64,000 nt of DNA from Confluentibacter flavum (GCF_002843175.1 NZ_PJEO01000054.1:1-64000), one strand, 5' to 3'; numbered from the stretch's first letter, positions 42,582-52,706 are shown. Translations and numbers: made by a program. The notes: generated by a model not told the origin, from the sequence alone.

Positions 42582-43874
42582 ATGAGTGTTTATGTTTTAA
42601 TTATCATTATCACATTAATTCTTTCCGCTTTTTTTTCGGGCATGGAGATTGCCTATATATCTTCAAATAAAATCCATATAGAAATTGAAAAAAAGCAGGA
42701 AGGTATTCTGGCTAAAATATTAACCAAACTTACTGCAAAACCTTCAAAATATATTACCACCATGCTTATTGGTAATAATATAGCGTTGGTTATTTATGGG
42801 TTTTTTATGGGCGATTTGCTAGTGAGTTGGTTTCACTCCATATTGCCAACATCGTCTGGGTTTTTAAATTATATGTTAAACGATTTAAGTTTATTAACGC
42901 AAACTGTTTTATCAACCTTGCTTATTTTAATTACCTCTGAATTTTTGCCCAAAGTATTTTTTCAAATTTATTCAAATTCGTTACTCAAAATATTAGCTGT
43001 CCCTGCTTATATTTTCTATATATTATTCACGTTTTTATCAGATTTTGTTATATGGATATCCGATTTTGTTTTAAAGCATTTATTTAAAACAGAGGGCGAT
43101 CAAATACAATTGGCATTTACAAAAGTAGAATTGGGCAATTATATAAGCGAGCAAATGGAGTCTGTTGAAGAACATGAAGAGATGGATACCGAAATTCAAA
43201 TATTTCAAAATGCCTTAGAGTTCTCCGAGTTAAAAGCAAGAGACGTTATGGTGCCCAGAACCGAAATAATTGCTGTAGAAGTTAATGAAAGCATCCAAAT
43301 ACTAAATGCCCTTTTTACTGAAACGGGTTGTACAAAAATATTGGTTTATAAAGACAACATTGATGACATTTTAGGATATGTGCATTCTTTTGAATTGTTT
43401 AAAAAACCAAAAACCATAAAATCGGTATTGCATCCTGTAGAGTTTGTACCAGGTACGGTTTTTATTCACGGAGTGCTTAATATTTTAATAAAAAAGCACA
43501 AAAGTATTGCTGTGGTTTTAGATGAATACGGAGGGACTTCGGGGATTATGACCGTGGAAGATATTGTGGAAGAATTATTTGGTGAAATTGAAGATGAACA
43601 CGATAGCATTGACTTGATTGAAGAAAAAATGGAGACTGATTTATATAAGTTTTCAGCCCGTTTGGAAGTAGATTATGTAAATGAAACCTATAAAATCGAT
43701 TTGCCTGAAAGTGAAAATTATGATACCATTGGCGGATTGATCGTTAATGAGACAGAAGAGATACCTCTGCAAGGTGAGATAATCATTATAAACGACGTGT
43801 TTCAGTTTACAATTTTACAAGCATCTAACACTAAAATAGATTTGGTAGAACTTAAAATTTTGGAAGAAGATTGA
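42582..43874 (+). CDS. CNNM/HlyC-CorC family transporter
   Basis: A 430-residue membrane protein: the N-terminal DUF21/CNNM domain (FFSGMEIAYISSNKIHIEIEKKQ near 18-40, three or four helices), two CBS domains (from ARDVMVPRTEIIAVE near 217 and near 285-345 with VVLDEYGGTSGIMTVEDIVEELFGEIEDEHD) and a C-terminal CorC_HlyC domain. CNNM proteins move or sense Mg2+ (sometimes Co2+); the old name hemolysin is misleading. The closely related GldE of gliding motility has the same layout, so that reading is possible, but the gene context is that of the general family. Confidence 0.85.
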   Translation: MSVYVLIIIITLILSAFFSGMEIAYISSNKIHIEIEKKQEGILAKILTKLTAKPSKYITTMLIGNNIALVIYGFFMGDLLVSWFHSILPTSSGFLNYMLNDLSLLTQTVLSTLLILITSEFLPKVFFQIYSNSLLKILAVPAYIFYILFTFLSDFVIWISDFVLKHLFKTEGDQIQLAFTKVELGNYISEQMESVEEHEEMDTEIQIFQNALEFSELKARDVMVPRTEIIAVEVNESIQILNALFTETGCTKILVYKDNIDDILGYVHSFELFKKPKTIKSVLHPVEFVPGTVFIHGVLNILIKKHKSIAVVLDEYGGTSGIMTVEDIVEELFGEIEDEHDSIDLIEEKMETDLYKFSARLEVDYVNETYKIDLPESENYDTIGGLIVNETEEIPLQGEIIIINDVFQFTILQASNTKIDLVELKILEED

Positions 43875-43961
43875 TTTCCAAAAACATTACATAATTAATG
43901 CGTCTTTCTGCTTTTATTATTAAATAGAAAATAGTATTTTCGCGCACTATATTTTTTCATT

Positions 43962-43991
43962 AATATAGAAATAATAAAACATTTCTATATT
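43962..43991 (+). promoter_or_regulatory. Leader hairpin upstream of the foldase gene
   Basis: AATATAGAAAT pairs perfectly with ATTTCTATATT across an 8-base loop. It lies 65 bases before the foldase start and about 20 bases after a possible -7 box TATTTTCG (43935-43942). It may be a stabilising 5'-UTR stem or a weak terminator of the CNNM gene. Confidence 0.4.
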
Positions 43992-44056
43992 TTCAATTTT
44001 AATTGATTTTAACAAGTTAATCCCCAAAAAGGATTTTATAAAAATTTAAATGACAG

Positions 44057-46186
44057 ATGGCAGTTTTAAATAAAATTAGACAACGTTCACTTTTCTTAAT
44101 AATTATTATAGCATTAGCATTATTTGCGTTTGTTTTAGACGGTGTTATTAGAAATATAGGTACACCTTCAGCGAAATCACAAAACACAATTGGGGTTGTA
44201 AATGGTAAAGATATCACGAGAGATGATTTTTTACAAAAAGTAGAGGCTGCCCAAAGACAAGCTGGAGCAAGTGCAACCAATAACCAAGTGATAAATAGTA
44301 TTTGGGATCAAGAAGTGAGAAAAGCCATTATGGAAACTCAATTTGAAAAATTGGGAATGACCGTTGAAAAAGACCAAATGCGTGATGTTTTAAGAACAGC
44401 TTTAGGAAGCAGTCCTGAGTTTTTAAACCAAGCAGGGTTATTTGACGAGAATAAATTAAACGAATATATAGCCAATTTAAAAGAAACATCGCCCGAAGGT
44501 TTTCTAAGTTGGGTTAACTATGAAAAGACTTTAGCGTCTAGCGCCTTGCAGCAAAACTATTTTAATATGGTTAAAGCTGGTTTAACAGGCACACTGGCTG
44601 AAGGCGAATTAGAACATAAATTAGAAGGCAATAAAGTAGATGTAAAATATGTTCAAGTTCCTTATTCGTCAATTGCTGATAGTACTGTTGTTGTTTCAAA
44701 ATCAGATATTTCAGATTACATAAAAAAACATGAAAAACAATACGAAGTGGAAGCTTCAACAGATATTAAATATGTCGAGTTTAAAGAAGAAGCTAGTGTT
44801 GAGGACGAAAATGTTATTAAAGAAGAACTTAAAGCCTTGTTAAACGACAGAGAGGTATACAATGAAGGACTTAAAGCCAGTGAAACCGTAACAGGATTTT
44901 TGAATACAACAGACAATGAAGACTATGTAAATGCTAATTCCGATATTAAATTTGATGATCGTTTTCTGTATAAATCGTCATTACCAACGGTAGCAGCAGA
45001 TAGTATTTTTAATCTAAGTGTTGGACAAATTTACGGCCCTTATAAAGATAATGGCAATTTTAAAATATCTAAATTAATAGCAGTTAAACAAGTTCCGGAT
45101 TCTGCAAAAGTTAGACACATATTAATTCCCTTTTTAGGTTCTGCAAGCGCAGATGCAGGTGTTACAAGAACCGAAGAACAAGCTAAGATTCTTGCAGATA
45201 GCTTATTGGTTGTTGTTAAAAAAGATCGTTCTAAATTCCCTGAATTTGTTAATGATTATTCATCCGATACTGGAAGTATTGAAAATGGAGGTGAGTACGA
45301 TTGGCATCCCTATAACACCATGGTTACGGAATTTAATGCCTTTGAGTTTGAGGGAAAAACAGGAGACTTAGGAGTTGTTAAAACAGCTTTTGGTTTTCAT
45401 ATTATTGAAGTTTTAGGTCAAAAAGGGCAAAGTAAAGTAGTTCAAGTGGCGACAATTTCCAAAAAGATAGAGCCTTCAGAAGAAACCATAGATAGCGTAT
45501 TTAGAAACGCATCAAATTTCGAAATTGCTATTGGCAGTAAAGATTTTGACGCTGTAGCATCAGAGAGTAAATATACCGTGCGTCCAGTAAATGGTATTAA
45601 AGTTTTAGATGAAAATATTCCTGGAATAGGGAGCCAACGACCTATAGTACGCTGGGCTTTTAGTGATGAAGCTAAAGTAGGAGACGTTAAAAGATTTAGT
45701 ATCCCCAATGGTTATGCTATTACACAATTAGTTGCAAAACATGAAGCAGGACTCATGAGTGTGGAGGAGGCTACCGCTACCGTTTTACCAATTATAAGGA
45801 GAGAGAAAAAAGCCGAACTTATTAGAAATAGAGTAAAGGCAACTAATTTAGAGGCTTTAGCAACTGCTGAGAACACCACGGTAAGAACCGCATCTGCCAT
45901 CAATATGAAGAACCCAACTATTTCTGGAGCAGGAAGAGAGCCATTGGTTGTAGGTGCCGCATTTGGTTTAAAAGAAGGTCAAACATCTAAATTAATTGAT
46001 GGAGCTTTTGGTGTTTATATGGTTCAAGTCACTAAAGCGGAACCAGCCGTTAAGTTGGATACTTACCAAGCGGCCGCTAATAGAGTGGAGCAAGCAAAAG
46101 TAAATGTGGTGTCTTCAAAATTATATGATGCCTTAAAAGAATCAGCAGATATTGAGGATAATAGAGCTAAAACGCAAATTCAATAG
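44057..46186 (+). CDS. SurA/PpiD-like peptidyl-prolyl isomerase (periplasmic foldase)
   Basis: A 709-residue protein anchored by one N-terminal helix (LFLIIIIALALFAFVLDGVI at 13-32) with the rest periplasmic, the PpiD layout. A SurA-N-like helical region follows (GVVNGKDITRDDFLQKVEAAQRQ). The central parvulin domain runs about 345-460: AKVRHILIPFLG at its start, FPEFVNDYSSDTGSIENGGEYDW and TAFGFHIIEVLGQ at its end. A second, degenerate parvulin-like part follows. It should assist folding of secreted and outer-membrane proteins, in keeping with the lptC and barrel genes upstream. Confidence 0.88.
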   Translation: MAVLNKIRQRSLFLIIIIALALFAFVLDGVIRNIGTPSAKSQNTIGVVNGKDITRDDFLQKVEAAQRQAGASATNNQVINSIWDQEVRKAIMETQFEKLGMTVEKDQMRDVLRTALGSSPEFLNQAGLFDENKLNEYIANLKETSPEGFLSWVNYEKTLASSALQQNYFNMVKAGLTGTLAEGELEHKLEGNKVDVKYVQVPYSSIADSTVVVSKSDISDYIKKHEKQYEVEASTDIKYVEFKEEASVEDENVIKEELKALLNDREVYNEGLKASETVTGFLNTTDNEDYVNANSDIKFDDRFLYKSSLPTVAADSIFNLSVGQIYGPYKDNGNFKISKLIAVKQVPDSAKVRHILIPFLGSASADAGVTRTEEQAKILADSLLVVVKKDRSKFPEFVNDYSSDTGSIENGGEYDWHPYNTMVTEFNAFEFEGKTGDLGVVKTAFGFHIIEVLGQKGQSKVVQVATISKKIEPSEETIDSVFRNASNFEIAIGSKDFDAVASESKYTVRPVNGIKVLDENIPGIGSQRPIVRWAFSDEAKVGDVKRFSIPNGYAITQLVAKHEAGLMSVEEATATVLPIIRREKKAELIRNRVKATNLEALATAENTTVRTASAINMKNPTISGAGREPLVVGAAFGLKEGQTSKLIDGAFGVYMVQVTKAEPAVKLDTYQAAANRVEQAKVNVVSSKLYDALKESADIEDNRAKTQIQ

Positions 46187-46208
46187 AATGCCAAACATAT
46201 ATAAAATG

Positions 46209-46232
46209 AGCCTCATAATTGGGGCTTTTTTT
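46209..46232 (+). terminator. Terminator behind the foldase gene
   Basis: AGCCTC pairs with GGGGCT (one G-U) over a 6-base loop and is followed by six Ts. It overlaps the last bases of the convergent GHMP kinase gene. Confidence 0.75.
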
Positions 46233-47157
46233 ATGGGTTATTTTTTAGTACCATATCAATGTAAGGGATAACAATTTCAAATCCTTTGGCCTTAAAATAG
46301 GCTGTTGGATTAGTTTTAGATGTCGCCATTACAAAATCGCCTCCCCAAGCACCAAGGCTTTTTATTTGTCCGTTAAAATCATGAAATAAAATGGTTTTTA
46401 CGGGTTGTTGTTTTATAATGTTTGAAATCATAAGTTCGTGTTGTAGAATCAAACTATCAAAATCCTCTAACGATTTACAAGAAACCATATGAGTTGTTAT
46501 ATTATTAATATCAATAATGGAAGCCTTTATATTTCCCCTGTTTTCTTTATATTTTGAAATCCCATCTCTGCTGTTTTGTTTTTTATTCAAGTACACAAAA
46601 TAAAGATGTTCTTTAAATGAAGGGTTGAATTCAACTTTTTCCACCATTGGGTTGCCATTTTCCAACTGATAACAAATAGGATGGTTATGTTGTGCGCAAG
46701 CAATATCGTAACCACTGCCGCCAAACGTTTTTTCTAAGAGCATATAAGCATCTACATGTGCCCACTGAGCTATATTATTTATTAATGTAGATGAGGTGCC
46801 CAGTCCCCAATTTCTTGGGAAAGTTAAGATTGTTGAAATTTTAAAACCATTGGTAGATTTTAAAAATGCCGGATTTAATACTTTGGCAGTATTTAAAATT
46901 TGAACAATTTTATGGGCTATATTGTCATGCTGAACTGGTTTCAGCATCTCATCGGCATGTAATTCGAACTCACGTTCAAACCAAACATGATTTTGTTCAT
47001 CAAAACTGTTCCAAATAATTTTTCGGTCATCTATAATTTCAACTATTAAAGATTGTCCATATTTAGTCGGAATCGCTAATGATATAGCACCATCAAGCAC
47101 AAGATATTCGCCCGAGATTAAAAGTTTTCCATTACTGTAGTAAAGGTCATTTTTCAT
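46231..47157 (-). CDS. GHMP kinase of the GYDIA type (mevalonate pathway)
   Basis: A 308-residue GHMP-superfamily kinase. NGKLLISGEYLVLDGAISLAIPT opens the fold, the ATP loop is the GLGTSSTLINN stretch near 118, and GGSGYDIACAQ gives the subgroup its name. The C-terminal LGAWGGDFVMATSK motif matches motif 3. It lies nine bases behind HMG-CoA reductase on the same strand, so phosphorylation of mevalonate (or phosphomevalonate) is the probable reaction, feeding isoprenoid synthesis. Confidence 0.84.
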   Translation of the reverse strand: MKNDLYYSNGKLLISGEYLVLDGAISLAIPTKYGQSLIVEIIDDRKIIWNSFDEQNHVWFEREFELHADEMLKPVQHDNIAHKIVQILNTAKVLNPAFLKSTNGFKISTILTFPRNWGLGTSSTLINNIAQWAHVDAYMLLEKTFGGSGYDIACAQHNHPICYQLENGNPMVEKVEFNPSFKEHLYFVYLNKKQNSRDGISKYKENRGNIKASIIDINNITTHMVSCKSLEDFDSLILQHELMISNIIKQQPVKTILFHDFNGQIKSLGAWGGDFVMATSKTNPTAYFKAKGFEIVIPYIDMVLKNNP

Positions 47158-47165
47158 ATTGAAAA

Positions 47166-48533
47166 TTAGTCATCTATACGCATCCTTAGTGTTGCTAAAG
47201 TCTCAGAAACAGCACTAAAACTAACTGTGTTTGTTTTAAAATGTTCAATCAAAATAACTTTTTCGGCATCATTGGCATTAAATTGATTTAGGATATTCAT
47301 TAAATGCATTTTCATATGTCCTTGCTGAATACCCGTAGTGGTAAGTGAACGTAACGCGGCAAAATTTTGCGCCAATCCGGCCACGGCTACTATTTCCATA
47401 AGTTCCTTAGCGGTTGGATTGCCTAGCATTTCCAAGGCCAATTTCACCAAAGGATGCAATCCGGTAAGGCCACCAACCGTACCTAACGCTAACGGAATTT
47501 CCAACCAAAAAGTGAAGATACCGTCCTCAATTTTGGCATGTGTTAAACTGCTATAACTGCCGTTTCTTGAAGCATAAGCATGAACGCCAGCTTCAACAGC
47601 CCTAAAATCGTTTCCAGTTGCTAAAACAACCGCATCAATACCATTCATGATGCCCTTATTATGGGTTACGGCACGATAGGGTTCTACTTCAGCAATTTTT
47701 ATAGCTTGAAGAAATCTGTTGGCAAATGCTTCTCCCGAAAAAGCATCATTATCACTTAAATCTTCAACTTTACAGCTTACTTCTGCACGCACTAAACAAT
47801 CTGGAACATAATTGGATAAAATACTCATCACAATGTCCATATGTTTTTCTTTTTCAGAGAAACCATCAAATATTAACGCTTGACGTTTCACGGTTTTGGC
47901 AAATTGCTCTAAACATGAATTGATAAAATTAGCACCCATGGCATCCAATGTTTCAAAGGAAGCATGGATTTGGTAATAATCTTTAATGTCGGTTGTTTTG
48001 TCACGTAATTCAATATCAATAATACCACCACCACGTAACTCCATATTTTTGGTAATGGACTTACAGTCTTCAATAAGTTTCGATTTTATGGTGATAAAAA
48101 ACGCTTTTAATACATCTGTTCTGCCATGATACATAAAATGAACCTGACCAATTTTAGTAGTAGAAATGACCTCTGCTTTAAAACCACCTCTATCCATCCA
48201 AAATTTAGCAGTTTTACTGGCTGCTGCCACAACCGAACTTTCTTCAATAGCCATAGGAATGGTGTACATCTTATCATTAATTAAAAAATTAGGAGCGACA
48301 CCAAATGGTAGATAATAGTTGGATATGGTGTTTTCAATAAACTCATCATGAAGCTGTTGCAATTTGTTGTCAGCGTTCCAATATTGTTTTAAAATATGTT
48401 CAGCATCCTTCGAGTTTGATAAATAAGTGTCAACAATCCAGTCTATTTTTTTGGATTTGGAAAGTTTAGAAAAACCAGAAATAGTTTTGCCCATAGTAGC
48501 ATTATTACAGAACAAAGATACTATTCTTGACAT
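47166..48533 (-). CDS. mvaA: Hydroxymethylglutaryl-CoA reductase, class II
   Basis: A 455-residue HMG-CoA reductase. Visible: IEESSVVAAASKTAKFW with the catalytic Glu, the NKGIMNGIDAVVLATGNDFRAVEAGVHAYASR stretch with the catalytic Lys, and QGHMKMHL with the catalytic His. The compact length and these motifs place it in class II, historically called degradative, but in Bacteroidota this enzyme serves mevalonate synthesis. The GHMP kinase behind it supports the biosynthetic reading. Confidence 0.92.
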   Translation of the reverse strand: MSRIVSLFCNNATMGKTISGFSKLSKSKKIDWIVDTYLSNSKDAEHILKQYWNADNKLQQLHDEFIENTISNYYLPFGVAPNFLINDKMYTIPMAIEESSVVAAASKTAKFWMDRGGFKAEVISTTKIGQVHFMYHGRTDVLKAFFITIKSKLIEDCKSITKNMELRGGGIIDIELRDKTTDIKDYYQIHASFETLDAMGANFINSCLEQFAKTVKRQALIFDGFSEKEKHMDIVMSILSNYVPDCLVRAEVSCKVEDLSDNDAFSGEAFANRFLQAIKIAEVEPYRAVTHNKGIMNGIDAVVLATGNDFRAVEAGVHAYASRNGSYSSLTHAKIEDGIFTFWLEIPLALGTVGGLTGLHPLVKLALEMLGNPTAKELMEIVAVAGLAQNFAALRSLTTTGIQQGHMKMHLMNILNQFNANDAEKVILIEHFKTNTVSFSAVSETLATLRMRIDD

Positions 48534-48726
48534 GAAATTGGAATATCTTGTTTTTGAAGACTTATTTGTCTCGTAAAAATGTCTTTTTTTGCATAATTTT
48601 TAGTAAACTTGGAAACTTTTAATAATACATCAACGATTATTTGAAATTGGCGAGATTATTCTAATGTTAAAAATGTATATTCCATAGTATTACGAGTGAT
48701 TACTCATAATTTATCAGAACTATTTT

Positions 48727-50283
48727 ATGACAGAAACCATACTTAAACCACATCAAAAAGAACTTTTTGGACAACCAGTAGGACTCTATATTTTGTTTTT
48801 AACGGAAATGTGGGAACGTTTTTCATATTATGGTATGCGAGCCTTGTTGGTTTTGTACATGACAACATCAACACTTGGTGACGATGATAGAGGTGCAGGT
48901 TTAGGCTGGACAAACCAAGAAGCATTGGCACTTTATGGGTGGTACACCATGCTAGTGTATGTCATGGCTATTCCTGGTGGTATGATTGCGGATAAATTAA
49001 TTGGTCAGAAAAAAGCGGTATTGGTTGGTGCTATTACTTTGTGCATTGGACATGGCGTACTCGTCCTAACTGACATTTGGGCCTTTTATACGGGTTTAGG
49101 TTTAGTTATTTTAGGAGTAGCCTTATTAAAACCTAATATTTCTACCATGGTTGGTGGATTGTATAAAGAGGGAGATATAAGAAGAGATAAGGGGTTTAGT
49201 ATTTTCTACATAGGCATTAATTTGGGGTCTTTTTTAGCGACGATGATAGTAGGTGTCGTTGTCGCAAAATGGGGATGGCATGCTGGTTTTGGGCTTGCTG
49301 GTGTCGTAATGGTTTTAGGACTAATTAATTATATAGCTGGACAAAAATACCTAACAAGCGTGGGTGATTTTGTTTCCACTAAAAACGATATTGACGATGT
49401 TTCTTATGGTAAGTTATATTCTAAATTATTCAATTCTCCAAAGCAGTTACTAATAGCAGCAATTTTATTGGTATTATCCGTCTATGGATGGTACAAAATG
49501 GATTGGGGTTACGGCTTGTTATTCATTTTTTTAACAGCCATAGCATCACTTTTAATGATGATTTATAAAGAATTGGACACCCAAGTTTATAAGGATAGGT
49601 TTATGGTGTTGCTGTTATCATTTATTATGGTCATTATATTTTGGGGAGCGTTTGAACAAGCCGGTGGACTCATGAATTTATATACGGATACCAAAACAAA
49701 TAGAATGCTCTTGGGTTGGGAAGTGCCAACCGTCATGTTTCAAAGTTTGAATGCGGGCTTTATCATTTTATTTGCAACCCTGGTAGCTAGTATTTGGGCA
49801 AGACGTAAACTAAAAGGAAAGGAAGCTTCGTCATTATTCAAAATGGCATTAGGGATTATTATTATGGGTTTTGGATTTTTATTCATGGTATTTGCTGCCA
49901 TGGAATTTGAAAGATCAGGGTCGTCTAGTATGATTTGGTTAGTGCTTGCCTATTTCTTCCATACTATAGGAGAATTGTGTCTTTCTCCAGTCGCCCTATC
50001 GTTTATAACTAAATTGGCACCTGTAAAATATGCCTCATTAATGATGGGCGTTTATTTTGCTGCTTCTGGTTTAGGGAATAAAGTAGCAGGAATGATTGGT
50101 GAATCAGCCTCTGATTTTGGCGAATACGCTGTGTTTGTTGGGATATTTATATTTACCATTATAATAGGTACCTTATTTATCTTGATTTTAAAACCACTTA
50201 AACGATTGACACATGGCGCGGAAGATAATGAACGCATCATGCATGCTAACCAAGCTGAAGGCTTTGAATTAACAGACAATTAA
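48727..50283 (+). CDS. POT family proton-dependent oligopeptide transporter (first copy)
   Basis: A 518-residue POT/PTR2 transporter with about 14 membrane segments. FLTEMWERFSYYGMRALLVLYM holds the ExxERFxYYG proton-coupling motif near 26-47; GVALLKPNISTMVGGLY, FSIFYIGINLGSFLA and the C-terminal FFHTIGELCLSPVALSFITKLAP are the other PTR2 signatures. Imports di- and tripeptides with protons. Its own copy follows 24 bases downstream; the pair probably arose by an old duplication. Confidence 0.92.
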   Translation: MTETILKPHQKELFGQPVGLYILFLTEMWERFSYYGMRALLVLYMTTSTLGDDDRGAGLGWTNQEALALYGWYTMLVYVMAIPGGMIADKLIGQKKAVLVGAITLCIGHGVLVLTDIWAFYTGLGLVILGVALLKPNISTMVGGLYKEGDIRRDKGFSIFYIGINLGSFLATMIVGVVVAKWGWHAGFGLAGVVMVLGLINYIAGQKYLTSVGDFVSTKNDIDDVSYGKLYSKLFNSPKQLLIAAILLVLSVYGWYKMDWGYGLLFIFLTAIASLLMMIYKELDTQVYKDRFMVLLLSFIMVIIFWGAFEQAGGLMNLYTDTKTNRMLLGWEVPTVMFQSLNAGFIILFATLVASIWARRKLKGKEASSLFKMALGIIIMGFGFLFMVFAAMEFERSGSSSMIWLVLAYFFHTIGELCLSPVALSFITKLAPVKYASLMMGVYFAASGLGNKVAGMIGESASDFGEYAVFVGIFIFTIIIGTLFILILKPLKRLTHGAEDNERIMHANQAEGFELTDN

Positions 50284-50307
50284 TTTTTAAAATTTAAACC
50301 AAACAAC

Positions 50308-52062
50308 ATGATTGAAAATACAACAGATCAATATTTTAAAAGTACGGTTTTAGGGCATCCCGCAGGATTATTCGTTTTGTTTTTTACCGAAATGTGGGAG
50401 CGTTTTTCTTATTACGGAATGCGATCATTGTTAGTTATGTTTTTTACGGCCTCTTTACTTGATGGAGGTTGGGGTTGGCCTAGAGAACATGCTTTCGCGA
50501 TTTTTGGGACTTATACATCTTTGGTTTATTTATCAACCTTACTAGGAGGATACTTCGCTGATAAAATTATAGGATTTAGATGGGCTGTTGTAGTTGGGGC
50601 TTTGTTGATGACTTTGGGACATGCTTCCATGGCATTAGAGACCCCATTTTTTATTTATTTAGGTCTAACACTTTTGGTTTTTGGTAGTGGGTTTTTTAAA
50701 CCAAATATGACATCTATTATTTCTGAAATGTACAAGCATAGGCCAGAAAAAAAGGATGGAGCATACACTATATTTTATATGGGTGTTAATGCAGGCGCTT
50801 TCTTAGGTATTTTGCTTTGCGGCTATTTAGGTGAAAAAGTTGGTTGGAGTTGGGGCTTTGGTTTAGCAGGTATTTTTATGTTTTTTGGTCTAGCACAATT
50901 TTGGATGGCACAGGATATTTTTGGAAATATTGGATTAAAACCGCTTAAAAGAGATAAAAATGTAGCTTTGGAATTAGAAGAAGGAGAACCAAAACTAAAT
51001 CCATTTACAAATTTGCAATTGACCATCATTATTTTAGCAGCCGTATGTGGATTGGCTTGGATATTGAATGATCCAGTTTCTAAAATTTCAGGGGGAGATT
51101 ATAATCTGTTCGATTTTAGTGCATTTGGATTAGACGGTTCTACAATCATTATTTTGTTGGCATTACTGTTATTTATTCTATTATTGATTATTAGGTTACC
51201 TAAATATGATAAAATAACAAGAGATAGAATGCTAGCAGTTATGTTTTTTGCGTTTATCACAATTTTCTTTTGGGCTATTTTTGAGCAGTCACCTAGTTCT
51301 CTAACCATTTTTGCTCGAGATTATACTCAAAGGGTACTTGAAGGTAGTTCAGCCGTAACTTTTAAGGTGATAAATTCTTTAATGACCATTGTTCCGTTAG
51401 GAATTATAACTTATGTTCTTGGACTGCTATTTAAGAGAACATTTGCCAAATATGCCATTTCTAATATTATCTTGTCAATTAGTTTTATTATTATTTGGGC
51501 CATTGCCATATGGATGCTTTATGCTGAATTTATGAAAGATATTGCCGAGGTACCAGCATCTTGGTTCGGCGTTTTAAATTCACTTTTCATTATTATATTC
51601 GCCCCTTTATTCTCTAAATGGTGGGAAAGTAAGTATAATCCAAATGCTAATATGAAATATGCTATTGGTATGTTTTTATTGGGGTTGGGTATGGCTTGTG
51701 TTGCAATTGGTGCATCTTCGATTACTGTTGGCGCAAAAATGGCTTCAGTAAGTATGATATGGTTAATATTGGTTTACTTTTTCCATACTTTAGGGGAATT
51801 ATGCATATCTCCAGTAGCTTTGTCTTATGTTAGTAAATTAGTTCCTGGAAGAATGATTGCTATGATGTTTGGTATTTGGTATTTGGCTGTTGCTATAGGA
51901 ATGAAATTAGCTGGCGTTTTTGGTGAAGCTTCCGAGAGTATTGCACAAACAGAAGGATTGAGTTATTTCTTTTGGCTATTAACGACTGTTGCTGTGGGTC
52001 TGGGTATATTTTCAGCATTAATGTATCCAATCATAAAAAAACTCATGCATGGTATCCGTTAA
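50308..52062 (+). CDS. POT family proton-dependent oligopeptide transporter (second copy)
   Basis: A 584-residue paralogue of the gene before it. The same motifs are present: FFTEMWERFSYYGMRSLLVMFF, SGFFKPNMTSIISEMYK, YTIFYMGVNAGAFLGI and FFHTLGELCISPVALSYVSKLVP. It is about 65 residues longer, mostly through a larger loop between the two halves (region 205-280, GLKPLKRDKNVALELEEGEPK and following). Different peptide preference from the first copy is likely but not visible. A terminator lies behind it. Confidence 0.92.
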   Translation: MIENTTDQYFKSTVLGHPAGLFVLFFTEMWERFSYYGMRSLLVMFFTASLLDGGWGWPREHAFAIFGTYTSLVYLSTLLGGYFADKIIGFRWAVVVGALLMTLGHASMALETPFFIYLGLTLLVFGSGFFKPNMTSIISEMYKHRPEKKDGAYTIFYMGVNAGAFLGILLCGYLGEKVGWSWGFGLAGIFMFFGLAQFWMAQDIFGNIGLKPLKRDKNVALELEEGEPKLNPFTNLQLTIIILAAVCGLAWILNDPVSKISGGDYNLFDFSAFGLDGSTIIILLALLLFILLLIIRLPKYDKITRDRMLAVMFFAFITIFFWAIFEQSPSSLTIFARDYTQRVLEGSSAVTFKVINSLMTIVPLGIITYVLGLLFKRTFAKYAISNIILSISFIIIWAIAIWMLYAEFMKDIAEVPASWFGVLNSLFIIIFAPLFSKWWESKYNPNANMKYAIGMFLLGLGMACVAIGASSITVGAKMASVSMIWLILVYFFHTLGELCISPVALSYVSKLVPGRMIAMMFGIWYLAVAIGMKLAGVFGEASESIAQTEGLSYFFWLLTTVAVGLGIFSALMYPIIKKLMHGIR

Positions 52063-52093
52063 TCGAAAAAATAGTTAAAATAAAATCAAAAAC

Positions 52094-52114
52094 CCCTATA
52101 ATAGGGCTTTTTTT
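52094..52114 (+). terminator. Terminator behind the peptide transporter pair
   Basis: CCCTAT-A-ATAGGG followed by C and seven Ts. The loop is short, so the inner pairs probably open. The T-run overlaps TAATTTTG (52116-52123), a possible -7 box for the next gene. Confidence 0.65.
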
Positions 52115-52149
52115 GTAATTTTGGAACAAATTTTGTAATCAGGATCATT

Positions 52150-52704
52150 ATGAAAAGTATAAAATACATATGCCTTTTAACTATTTTAATGTCAGTTAAA
52201 GGCTTTGCACAAGAAATAAAATGGATGTCGCTTCAAGAAGCGGTAGCACTTCAAAAGACAAATCCAAAAAAAATCATGATGGATGTTTATACCAATTGGT
52301 GTGGTCCATGCAAGATGTTGGATAAAAACACGTTTCAAAATAAAGATGTGGCAAACTATGTAAATAAAAACTATTATGCAGTTAAGTTTAATGGTGAAGG
52401 AAATGATATAATTAATTTTAATGGGAACACCTTTAAAAACCCTAGTTATGATGCTTCTAGGGCTAATACGCGTAATTCGGCGCACCAATTAGCAAGTTAT
52501 CTTCAAATTAGCGCCTATCCAACAATCGTTTTTTTTGATGAAAAAGGGAATGTTATAGCGCCAATTCGAGGTTATCAAACCCCGCCACAATTGGAACTAT
52601 ACTTAAAAATGTTTAAACAAGATGACCATAAAAGCATTGATACCCAAGACAAATTCAATGCATATTACAAAGCATTTACACCTCAATTTGTTGTTAGCCA
52701 ATAA
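52150..52704 (+). CDS. Periplasmic thioredoxin-family protein
   Basis: A 184-residue protein with a signal peptide (cleavage near GFAQ) and a thioredoxin fold. The active site is WCGPCK with Cys51 and Cys54, and the cis-Pro region is AYPTIVFFDEKG. The layout resembles DUF255/DsbD-gamma-like or thiol:disulfide interchange proteins of Bacteroidota. It should reduce or isomerise disulfides in the periplasm. Two bases separate its stop from the end of the convergent comEC gene. Confidence 0.87.
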   Translation: MKSIKYICLLTILMSVKGFAQEIKWMSLQEAVALQKTNPKKIMMDVYTNWCGPCKMLDKNTFQNKDVANYVNKNYYAVKFNGEGNDIINFNGNTFKNPSYDASRANTRNSAHQLASYLQISAYPTIVFFDEKGNVIAPIRGYQTPPQLELYLKMFKQDDHKSIDTQDKFNAYYKAFTPQFVVSQ

Positions 52705-52706
52705 GT

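Noticed and set aside
42582-43874. GldE gliding-motility protein
   Set aside because: The layout fits, but no gld genes are adjacent and the general CNNM family explains the sequence equally well; mentioned only as an alternative.
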